DNA of 64,000 nucleotides from Branchiostoma lanceolatum (Eukaryota > Chordata > Leptocardii > Amphioxiformes > Branchiostomatidae). The stretch spans positions 42,277,697 through 42,341,696 of the forward strand of contig NC_089722.1 in assembly GCF_035083965.1 (NCBI RefSeq), written 5' to 3'. Below the pieces are notes generated by a model. That model was not told the origin of the DNA. It was given only the letters and a program-made list of their open reading frames with translations, and made no database searches. The translations under genes were made by a program, and so were the position numbers. How positions within the stretch are numbered: position 1 is the stretch's first letter; each line of letters starts with the position of its first letter. Shown here piece after piece: positions 25,587 through 37,000 of this stretch.

Positions 25587-25729
25587 CATGTTTTGCATTC
25601 AGATAAGTATCTAATTAGCTATCCGAGGAGGGCCTAGCACAACAGGGTTTGGCTTTTTTTCTTGCACATGCTCTTCTGTGTTATCCATGTCACGTTAGTC
25701 CTTTCTTTATCTGTTGTCTGTGCATGCAG

Positions 25730-25822
25730 ATTGGAAAACAAAACTTTAAAAAACATCTCTCAATACTTGAGACTGAAATAAGCGACTTAGAAAAGCTTGA
25801 TATTACCACAAACGTGTTAGAC
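25730..25822 (+). CDS. Candidate upstream coding exon of B1
   Basis: A 93-nt open exon, phase 0 to 0, acceptor TGCATGCAG and donor GTAAGT, 18 nt longer than its A counterpart. The peptide, with LSILETEISDLEKLDI, has coiled-coil-like hydrophobic spacing. It would join in frame to the B1 ATG exon. The exon preceding it was not found. Confidence 0.45.
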
Positions 25823-25946
25823 GTAAGTGTAAATTAGAGTTGTAATCTCAGACTTTAAGTTGATAACTTTGCAAATTAAGTGTTTGATATGAAACGCTTA
25901 TGTTATTTCACAGTATTGTCTGCATTTTTGACAGCAGGAATTGAAC

Positions 25947-28900
25947 ATGGCTGGACCTGGACAAAACTTACAGATGGACTTACGTTCGAGAGACCAGAGA
26001 CGGCTGCGCCAATCGCCAAGAGAAAGCCCAGAAAGAGCTGCTACACAGACGAAAGGTAATTTCTACTTTGCTTTCTTATGTAGTTTGTGTCATCAGAAAA
26101 ACAGTTTATTTTGTATTTTCGTGCAAGAATTTTGCGTTGCTTATTCTATCATTCTTGAATACTGCGATAGATTTCAAACCAGCTTGGCTTGAACTAAATC
26201 ATTTACCCAATATCCGTCGGCCTTGAATGCAAATGTTTGAGGACGTCTTGATGTTATCTATCGCACTTCACTTTTTTTATTCTTGACTTTGTAAAGAAGC
26301 GGGCAAATCAGATCAATAGACAACCAAGCTTAAGTTGCTTTAAAATCGATCGCAATAAGCAATTCTATTTTGTTCACCAGTAACATGACGGGTCATAATG
26401 CTTGGAAATCTTACCGTCCAGTCGTAGCAGTATGCGATGGATCATGCATGTAACTATAACATTTCTTTTCATCGTATTCAAGGTAAGCGGGCAAGGTCAG
26501 CTGAGGAGCAAACCTTCGTAAGCAAAAGACCAAAAACTAACGGTAGGTACATAGTCGGGTGCATTGTTTTAGTTACAAATTGTTTTAGTCTCGATATACC
26601 AATTAAATGTAGAATCTATAATCATTTGTATGGTGACGTGATACCAAGAATTAAGCTTAAAAAACAAACTAAACAATATCAGCGATTACAGAAAAAAACG
26701 AAGCTGGTGACACTGATGCTAACTCGTTATCTTATTGCAGACCTACAAAAAGTGTTTAAGACTGTTGTGGACAAGATGCGGCATAAATGGAATGAACTAG
26801 GGCACAAATTAGGCCTGGAGCATGTCGACATCGAGGGCATAGAACAAAAGCACAGGGGAAATCCCGCAAAGTGTTGCAGAGAAATACTCGAGCAGTGGCG
26901 CAGTGTCAAGGGCAGGAGCGCAACTCTGGAGACGCTATGCAAAGCTATTCGAGAAAGTAACAGTGTAGACGTTGCAGAACAGATAGAAGGTGAGCTAGCC
27001 ATATGCAGCCGTTAGATTGCTTTAGGTAGCGTGGAGTATTTTTTAAATTTTTTTCATTAGCATAGCATGCAGTTTCCTGCGTAGGCCACAGCATTGTTTA
27101 GTAAACTAAAGTAACTTGCCATGAATTGTAAATTTTACAACTGTAGCAAATTAATGTCGATCAATGTATGAGCAAGGTAAGAACTAGTCATGAGTGACGC
27201 ACCATAATAAATCAATTGGGAGAAAACTGGAAATGAGTAGACTACTAGTATTTTATGTGAACCATGGTCATATCCTCCGAGCCGCAGAATACAGTGGATC
27301 ATCATCATGGTCATAATTTCAATGTACTATCTAGAGTACAGAAAGGTACAAGCTTTGCTTTTGGTTGTTGGATAGATAATAGTTTTAATCATTTGATAAT
27401 AAATACTGGCCAGTTGCGGGAGTGCTAACGAAAGATGCATCTTTTTGTCACTAATCTAGGTGCTGACGGGGATTTGACATTCGCTGGTAAGTCTCTCAAA
27501 CTACTGTGCAATCTAATTAATTCAATTCTCTGTAATGGGGTACAATATTGAAACTGTTCTCCAGCCGGTAAAAGAGGGGGCCTCCTAGTTGTAATATTTG
27601 GATGTGCACTCTTTTGCTTATGTGTAGGTAAGCCCGATGCTCCTGAAGAGGTCAAAGTGGTGAAAACAACTGAGTCTTGGATAAAGATACGGTGGACGCC
27701 ACCAGCCACTTGTGAAAATGGGCTCCTGATGGGCTACATGGTGGAGTATTCTGAGGCCGGAAGTGGTGCCTGGAAAAAAGCGCACGAACAGGACTGTCTG
27801 TCTACCGATACAGCAGAGTTCGAAGTCGGGGGTCTAACGAAGAACAAGCAGTACTATTTCCGTGTGAGAAGTGTGAACCGCGGTCGTGTATTCAGCGATC
27901 CGGCGTACTCAGCTTGGGGAATCGCCAAGATACAAGGTACAGTTTGCACGCATGATTTCTTGTGAGTTTGAACTTTTGATTACTTTTTGTAGCGCAGTCT
28001 GTCATCTTTATAGCTTATTCATATTCATATTCATATTCACCATGATCAGATAGTTCAACTGTGATTACTGAGGTGTTCCTTCAGATTTATAAAGTTCATA
28101 AACATGTTTTGTATTCATTGACAGGAAATCCCGGAAAACCTCGTAACCTGCGCGTGACGGATGTTAACAGTGAAGAGGGCATTGTATCACTGGAGTGGCT
28201 CAAACCGGAAGACAATGGTGGTTCTCACATATCTTCCTACATTGTCGAGAAGTCCTGCGGTAGCCCATGGAAGGAGTGGATACGGATAAAGGGCCCCAAA
28301 GCATCAGAGCAGCAGTGCAAAGTAAAGCAAATCAACCCCATCAAAGACCACCGATTCCGAGTGTCCGCAATTAACCGGAAAGGCCATCGAGGTGATCCCT
28401 CTGATATGGGTACGTCACTTTTTATCGGTGTGTTTACAAAATGGATGAATGGACACATGGTGTTGCGGGCGAAATTAGACAACACTTTTACCCATTTATC
28501 TCATCTTGTAGCCGGATGTTGTAGGACAATTAGTTAGTTCTGAAAACCTTACAGGAATTTGTATTGATACGATAAGCCGTCGGAAAGTTTAATTTCTACT
28601 GTGATATTCAAAGATAAACTTGCAAAAGGAACACGTTTTCCGCCGATGTAGTTTGAAATTGAATGCCTCACAAAAAGCTGGTAAGATATTATTTACATCC
28701 ACTTTGACACAGTTAAGCAGTGTGCATTTAAGTCCAATTCAAGTCACCAAGGTGACCAATTATTTGGGTCACATGTCGTCATCACGGTATTACCATTTTG
28801 GCCCCCGGCCAGATTTAAAAAAAAAATCATCTAACTTAATTCACAATTTCATTATGGTAGTTACACAGTTACCTCATTCTTTTGCAGTTGATCCTGAGCT

Positions 28901-29618
28901 TCGCATACGAGTGAATGTGAGAGACGCTGACCGGAACAGAGAGGCTGCCCAAAACGCTGTCTGGGGGGAAGCTTTTGACCGCCAGGGGCTAAAAGGAAAG
29001 GCGGTGGAGGAAGGAAGCATCGTCTACGTATACAGTTGCCATGATATTGCAGGTTTACGAGAACTATGGAACATGTATCGCCGGGGAGAAGTGCGTCAAT
29101 ATTTCCAGAAGCTGCTTGTGACAGAAGACGTTCTTCGTGCTTGTGGCGCAAGTAAGGTCGAGCTTGAAGTCACCGTAGACCCGCACGACGTCCGCTCGTG
29201 TTGCAGACATCTCCTGTTCACATGCCCAAGCATCGATGGCTACAGAGCATTGAAAACTCCAACCAAAGACGTGTACGCACGGATGAAAGAGATCGATGCA
29301 AGGATCACAGGTCAGAATTTGTTTTTCACATTGTGTGGAGAACATGTAGTTATCGTTGCCGTTGTATCAACCGGTTGATGGTGTGCTGATTATGTTTTCC
29401 TCTCAATGACAGCAAGAGAATTCTTTTTTTTCTAAGATTGCCTCTTCATTTTCGATCTTTTGATGCATACAGATCTCCCTTGTGCTGGTGTACTTCGTGA
29501 ACTCCATTCGGAAAAGCGCCCTACCGCCAAGAGAAGAAGGAATGGCCTGCAGAAACATGTACAGTGGAAAAAAGTCGGACACAAGCATAAAGTATGTCAT
29601 GCACCACTTCTCCCGTAG
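25947..29618 (+). CDS. B1: Death-FN3-FN3-TRADD-N-like adaptor
   Basis: Paralogue of A1 with the same eight exon lengths: 25947-26055, 26483-26542, 26741-26989, 27460-27486, 27628-27936, 28125-28409, 28888-29310, 29473-29618; 535 aa, all introns phase 1 GT-AG. Domain order is Death, FN3, FN3, TRADD-N-like, basic tail. Substitutions against A1 are scattered and none breaks a domain; exon 1 is unchanged. The donor of exon 6 is GTACGT rather than GTAAGT. Intron 1 carries about 130 bp absent from A1. Both copies being fully open suggests both are under selection. Divergent from A2 across a 5-kb region and convergent with B2. Confidence 0.8.
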
Positions 29619-30069
29619 GGCCACTTTGCCAACAAAACAGACAAATGAAAACTAAAGGCGAATGAGCGGATAGGGTCCGAGTAAACCAATGAATGAACGA
29701 TTCCAATGATAAATAGTCAATTTAGGAGATGTTTTTAACGACATAAAAATTCCCAAATAGAAGTACTCGAAGTTAGTAATGGAATGTTTACTACTATATC
29801 AGACAACGAATTGTGGAATTTAAGTGCTTATTATCATCAATTAAGGAGCGTGTAGAGGAGCAAAATTAGTTGAGTGAAGCACACGGCGGTATATCGACTA
29901 TTGGGAGACGATATTTACACTGAAACGACAACAGGCTGGACTATTGGCACTGCTCCGCTTACATATTGGTTTATTGGTAAAAATACCTTCATTAGTGAAG
30001 TACACAAGTGTACAAAGACAGAGGTTGAAGGGGCACCTCCCCCCCGATTATTTTCTGTACACCCTCAAG

Positions 30070-30315
30070 TCTATATATAGCGACTGAGGGAGGTTCCAAT
30101 CCGGAGTCCCCGGGCTTGTCCCGCTGACGTTGTGCCCTTGGGAAAGGCACTCAACACGAATTTACTCACTTCACTGAGGTGAAAATGAGTACCTAGCTTC
30201 GGTTAGAGACGTCCCTCGAGTATCACGTTAAATGGAGGTCTCGTGTTTGAGGACAGCCACACCTCTATCACGTCAAAGAACCCACCGCACTTGTCGAAAG
30301 TAATAGGGGCCTTCT
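30070..30315 (+). mobile_element. SINE-like repeat, B copy
   Basis: Collinear counterpart of 6725-6955. The B-box-like stretch here reads GGTTCCAATCC, slightly eroded. Confidence 0.55.
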
Positions 30316-31037
30316 CGATGTGAGTGGATCAAATAAATCCGACCGTATATGCAGTCTGCGCTGTTCAGTACAAACCTGGTGTGTTATGCCATTAGTCGGT
30401 TTCCAGGAGACGATTCTGAAGCAAAAAACAAGTGTGGCAACAAAATGTGAAGGTGGCTGGGTTGACAGAAATAAGAAAACTACAAAACTCATCCTGGGAA
30501 ACCCAGCTAACCAAAAACACAACACAACCTATCCGAAGTAAGTCATGAAAAATAGTATTGTAGAAGGTTTAGGAAAATGCTTGCCAGTGCACAAATTACG
30601 CCCGGACACAAGAGAGTGCACGAGAGTGTGTCAAAGACAAGTTAGATATCAAAGCCACCATGCTAAAAAAATTCGAAAGTGTTAAAGGTTTACTTAGTAT
30701 ACACTGCTTAGTAGTGATAGCCTGGAGTCCAGCCTTGTTAGATTTGCTACCGTTGTGAGCGGACCTTTGCTAGCAAGGCTAGACTCCAGGTTATCCTTGC
30801 TAAGCAATAGATAGAGTAAACCTTTCATACTTGTATTATTGTCAGTTTTAAACTAAGTGTGTACTAATGACGGACAGAAGGGATGGGGACAGTGATTTGA
30901 AATGATATATTTTCAGTGTTTGTGTGCTTGTTTCTTCGTTTGTTTGATTAGTAACTCTAACTCTACTACACAAGTATCAACTTGTGGATATTAATAATGT
31001 ATTAATTATGTCTTTTCGCAGTTATGAAAATAAGGGC

Positions 31038-31095
31038 AAAGTTTTAGCATTGTCCCATTAATGATGCATCATTAATGGGACAATGCTAAAACTTT
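31038..31095. repeat. 58-bp perfect palindrome, B copy
   Basis: Same spacerless inverted repeat as at 7694-7751. Confidence 0.85.
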
Positions 31096-32002
31096 TTGGT
31101 CGTGATGATGGGAATTTACTACATTATGGAGGTTTACGTAAATGTGTAATGTAAGTCATGTCCAGATATGATTACAAAGTGTAAACATAGAATTCTGCCA
31201 ACGGATATATAGGACTTCTACACATACAATGTATATAATTATATACGCATTAGAGTGTTTTCAAATGTTTGTATGAGATTTTGTCTACGTGCGTTCATAA
31301 ACTGACTTGTGCCTGAAATTTGCAGTAATGTTGATGTTGGATTTTTGCATCAAAAGTAACATCAATCTCCAAGCAGATTTGGGGAGAAACATAGATACTG
31401 AAGCGGTTTCTGAATGCTTCGTTCCTCGGAAACGCAGTATGTCAGGGCTCCAAAAAAATCACAATCCTTTAATGTCCCATGACTTTCTTGGAGATAACAT
31501 TTGTACAGATTGGTATCAATTTAGATTGCAGTTATTATGAGTCGACGACAATACTATCATGAAACAGATTTTTGTGTTTTGTTGGTGTACATGTGGAATA
31601 AAGATGATATGATTTGATTCTATGGCTTCCTTTGTAATAAACATGTATCATTAATGATTCATTATGTTGGCTGCCAATACATTGCTGTCACTTAGTATAC
31701 TCGTCATTCCCGTCAGTGTACACATAACCTGATATGCAACGATAACATCTTGTCTTAGAATATCCGAGTGTGTGTTAATAAGTCATCAATAATGGCCTTG
31801 TCCGATCAACGACGACTGTAACATAGTGCCGTGTGGACCTGGCAAAGCTACATGCACATATAGAAAGCTAGACCGATGGTCCAAATGATGAGGGAAGAAG
31901 CCTCTGTGCTAGTTGTCATATTTCACAACACATATAACTCCTAAAAGACGTAAAACAGTACCTATACATATATAGACTTACTGGATAACAAAACATTATT
32001 AT

Positions 32003-32330
32003 CTCCATGAAAAAAAAAATTCATGGGGATATTGTTTTGAGTGTGTTTGCGTGTGTGTATGTTTGTGTCACCGGATGCTTAAAGTCAGCAAAACTGAAGA
32101 ACGTGTAGATGGATTGTAATGATATTTGGTATGTGGGTAGGTCTTGGGAGGAGAAAGGTCAAGGTCGATTTTGTGCCCGCTGGTATGTGTCACTGGAACT
32201 GCAATGGCGTATTTGTCAAAATCTTCTAAGGAGAATAACCGTAGAAAGGAATGACAGATTTTCATGTTATCTAATACGCAGTTAGCTTGGACGGAGATGT
32301 ACACAATGAAGTGCAAATTATGGAAATTAT
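32003..32330 (+). repeat. Hairpin-family repeat, B copy
   Basis: Counterpart of 11805-12125, keeping the complete foot TCTCCATG of the terminal hairpin. Confidence 0.65.
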
Positions 32331-34050
32331 TTTGGGACTGAATTTGGATAAGTAATGAGGAAAATCTACATTCTAGGCATGTTGTGGTGGCTCACATCTG
32401 TTGGTTTCAAATCTGGGACAAGTATTCCCCAGGTCCCAACAACCGGTGGTCAAACAACATAGGGGTACACTAACAAACCTGTATACTTGTTTCTATTATG
32501 TGGAAACCCTCTGGCACATAAAACAAAACAACCAGCGGCAACAAGAAATAACTTAATTCACATCATATATAAAAACAAATTTCATGGAGATTTTGGGTCT
32601 TCAGACTCTTGTAATTACTGTGTTAACGAAACCGATGTAAAATTCTAGAAAAATTGTTCATTATCAGACTCAGGGGCATGGTTGATGAAAAGTTGTAATT
32701 TATAACAAAAGTGACCAGGGCATCCGATGTTGCTAAAACTGTTGGCATTTTTACTAGTAATAAAGTACTTTTTACAAATAGTGCCTGAGGACCATAGAAC
32801 TGCATTGAAAGGACCTTGTGAATCCACACTTGGAGCTGGGTATCAACAATTATAATCAGTAGAGATTTTACAATGTTAGGACCATTAATTCAAAATATAA
32901 GAGAAACTTTTTTTGTGGGCAATAACAAGTTATAACTCGTTGAGAGGTTTCAATGGTTATGAATTGATTATTATTGATTCATCAATAAACGATATCTTAA
33001 GCTTGTTACATTGCTTGCTGCTTACAGCTGTTTTTTGCATTATGTATGATCAAATGAACATTGGAGGAGTAAATGAAAGAAGGAATCAGTGAATAGATGA
33101 AGTGAAAGACTGAATGGAATGAATGAACATAGAATAGATGTTAGCTTTATTGACACAGCATAAAGTGCAGCAACATTAATATGGTCCACTACAACATAGA
33201 AAATATTGTACATGTACAAATAACATCTGAAAATTACAACTCACATATATAATTATTATGCATGAATTGGTCAATGAACAAATGACTTAATGAATGTCAA
33301 AAGAAGTGATGATATAGGTACAAATCGAACATGCAAAAGATGCTATCACATTAAAAAACACTAATTACAATATTTTCTCATATATTGTTATTTTATCAGT
33401 AGGAAGATTTCAGGCATTACTAGTACTAAACATGTATCCCTTTGTTATCATATTTTGTGGTCTGGTGTCCAGATATGTATATGATCAGTTGAGTAAAAAA
33501 AATTGTGATAGGAAATCGCAAGAGGTATCCAGGCAGATGTTGGGGTGAAAGATTGTCGATTGTAATGTTTTTTTTAGAGACGGCCAGGCTTCCAACCTGT
33601 CAGGACAGCCACACCTGTAACCAAAACACCTGTTAGTACACCTGTTAGCACACCTGTAAAACACACCTGTTAGCACACCTTCAATCACATATATTCAGCT
33701 TAAACCAGCCACATATAATCAAAACTGTTGCACTGGAACTGTATTATTGATACAATAAAAGTTTTATGTTAGACAAAATGATGTATTTTGGCAGCTTTCA
33801 CTATCATTTATGTAAGCAGCTACAAGAAAAACACCTGTCACCACATATAATCAGCTTTGTTTATTCCTACAGAGCTTTCAGAACTGTTGCACTGGGGCTG
33901 TAAGATTCATACAATAAGTATTCGGACAGCTCTTACTAAATGGAAACAAAATCACTTTTATATCAATGTCTGGCATTACTATAAGCTGACAAATACAGTA
34001 TGCTGACCTCAGCTGAGACAATGTACAGAACAGGTCGCCATGTTGGGGAC

Positions 34051-37000
34051 TCAGAGGCGGGCCAGCAGCAGGCAGCTGGCTGTGGTGTCCGCTCCCTCAG
34101 GAACTCCACGAATAGTGTACCTGTGTATGGAGAAAGGAAAAACAAAAATGCTTAGTAACTTAATCAAACCACAGACATTATCATAGTTTTCACTAAAAAG
34201 CATGGAAGTAAAACTATTGTTGTGAATAAAAAATTCCATATAGGTCATTGGATGATTAAATATTAGTACAAACATACAAAAACAATGTATCTTGTAGTAG
34301 GATAGAACTGTAATTCAATCTATACCACTGGGTAACAGAATTACACTGATGAAAAGTGTCAGGTGGACACTTGAAACATCTGGATGACTTATTATATTAA
34401 CAAAATCTAATATACTTGATGTAGTATGCATATAGTGCAGATAGTCTTTGCAAAAGTCAATTCAAAACATTTCATACTTATACCAATAAAATGTTTTGAA
34501 TTATTAGAGTCCCTTAGATAACCTACTAGGAACAGTATACCAAGGATTTTAAACCAACACTACTCACCACAGCTCCTCCAGTGTTGGGTGTTTCTCAGCA
34601 GCCTGGACCACAGCCTGGAACCCTGCAGGCTCCATAGAGATGTACTGCAGGTCCAGCTGCTCCAGGGCAGGGAGTCTGGGTAGAGCCTCGGCCAGAGCCA
34701 TGGCAGCGGTGTCAGACAGGTGTGCAGGTGTGTCATCGTCACCAGACATGTCCAGCCCGGTCAGTGCTGGCAGTGCGCTGATGAGCTGTGCGACCCTCCC
34801 CAGTCCGGCTCCTGTTACTCCACTATTCCACCTGATGTTCAGCTCCTGTAGTGTGTTGTTACAGTGAGGGGCTGTGGTCAGACTCTTGTCACCAGGTGGG
34901 TTTTGTTCCATATCCAAGCTGCTGGGCTGGCAGAGTGTTTGCACCAGTGAGACAATCCCTGAGTCTCCTATGTCATTGTAGCTCACATCCAACACCTGTA
35001 ATTGCACCAGGTGAGGCAGACCTTTGATCAGGGATGATATTCCCCTGCCACTGATACCTGTACTGTAGAGAACCAACACCTTCATGGTTGTGAGGTGGTG
35101 GAGGATAGCAGCCAGGCATTCCAGCCCGAGGTCTCCTATGGCATAATTATAACTTATGTCCAGTTTGATGAGTCTGGTTAGCTGACACAGTGCAGGGACC
35201 AGTGTGTGCATGCCTGTGGGGCTGATACCGATGTTACACACGACCAACACCTGCATGCATATGGCAGTGAAGGTGCGAAGGATGGCGGTGAGAGATTCCA
35301 GCCCAGTGTCACCGATCGGATTATCACTAATATCCAGTTCTCTCAGTCCCACTAGGTGGTGCATACAGGAAGCCAGGTATGACATGCCCACAGCTGTCAT
35401 GCCTACGTACCTAATACGGAGTACAGCCAGGTGTGGAACTTTGAACAGCCCAACCTGTAGGACTTCCATCCCAGCATCACCAAGGTCATCGTTCTCAGAA
35501 AGATCCAACTCCTCTAACAGAGACATGAGACTGAACCCCTGCACAAGTGGCTGGAGTGATGATGGTGTTAGGTGTGTGCATGACAGATCCAGTGCCCTCA
35601 GACCAGGAACATTCTTCAGAACTAAAACCAGCCTGGCTGTCTCATCAGGTGAGTCAACTGATAGTGTCAAGTTCACTTTAAGTCCAGGGAGTGAAGTTAT
35701 AAAACACTGCTGTAGGTACTGAACTGTGTCTCTGCTGTCAGTACCTCCGCGGATCTTAAGTATGAGTCTGTCTGGAAGGTTTGCTGAATGAAGATTTTGT
35801 ATGTAATACTTAAGAGCTGTGGCTTCTCTACTGTTAATGGAGCTGTACAGCATGACAATTGGTAGGGCTTGACTGATACCCTGAACCACTTCTGGTTCTT
35901 GTCTCTCACTGGGGATGGTCAGGCACAAGGATGCAAACCTTTTATATGTTTTGCAGGACTTTCGCATGTTTCGATCTATTGGCACATTTGAATGTTCAAA
36001 ATGTTCTGGTTGCAAGTGCGTGAACTCTCTGCTGCTGATCTTGCTCAGTTCCTCCATCACAGCTTGTGCTGCCCGTGAGTCACAGCCACACGTGAACTGA
36101 AGCAGGTTACTGAGTTCAAGTGCCTTGCTTATGGAGGTGAGCTGCAGCAGCTCTACGATGTCTTGGTTCAACAGAGCATGAGCAACATATCGTGCGGCCA
36201 GGAACTCTTGCATGGTCTTGTGGGAGAAGTTCAGCTGTTTCCTAGGATGCATTTTTGACGACGAATCTTCCAATGAGACCACACCAAGTGTTAACAGCAA
36301 CTCCCAATCAACGTTCTCTCTCTTTACTTCTGTAAGGTCAAGCAGGGTCTCATTCCTCAGCAGTGCCTCTAGCACAAGCTTGCCGAGCTGCAGTAATGAC
36401 TCAGCAACCTCTGTAGGCAGCCCTTCTGTTGGCATGTCCACTCCTTCCCGCTTGCAGTACTTTCTAACCAGACATGTCAGCAGGTTGTCGTAGAGCCCCG
36501 TCATTGTTCCAGTAGACACCATCTCTTGGTTCTCCTCCCACAGCAGACAGACAAACATCAGGAATATCGGTGTATAGATTAAAGTGTTCAAAAGGTTGTT
36601 ATCTTTGACTTGTACAGCAAGTGTTTTTGTCAGTTCTTGCTTCCCAACAACAGTGAAATACTGCTTGATGTATTTCTCCACATGTTCTTTTGAGAAGCCC
36701 ATGATGTGTACATGACAGTCTGGCCGGGTGTACTGCTGCACTTCTGCTGAGGGTCGGGAGGTGATCACAATCGTGCTGTTGGGGTACATCTTGCCAGACA
36801 GCAGCTTGGGAATGGCCTGCCCGGCTGCCCTGGCCTCAGGCCGCAGCTCATCATACCCATCTAGGAGGAAGAGCACATGGGACTCGTTTCTCTTTAGGAT
36901 TGCTCTGATGGTCTGCGGTTCAATACCAGCTGTTTCAGGAACACACTGGTCCCACACCATCTCCTCTATGGTCTCCCCCTCTCTCACCTCCCGGAGTCGG

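Larger units (their letters stand above)
20960..25729. promoter_or_regulatory. Shared divergent upstream region A2 / B1
   Basis: A2 reads left from 20959 and B1 reads right from 25730 or 25947, so both promoters must lie here unless upstream exons exist outside. It holds two dispersed-module copies (22230-22620 and 24635-25025), the hairpin at 24300-24337 and one private repeat insertion (25369-25586). No core promoter could be pinned down. Confidence 0.45.
29619..34050. other. Intergenic between B1 and B2 (convergent)
   Basis: No exon recognised. It contains the SINE-like repeat (30070-30315), the single uninterrupted copy of the 1063-bp segment (30682-31744) with its foldback element and 58-bp palindrome (31038-31095), and a hairpin-family repeat (32003-32330). 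It represents the pre-insertion state of the A locus. Confidence 0.6.
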
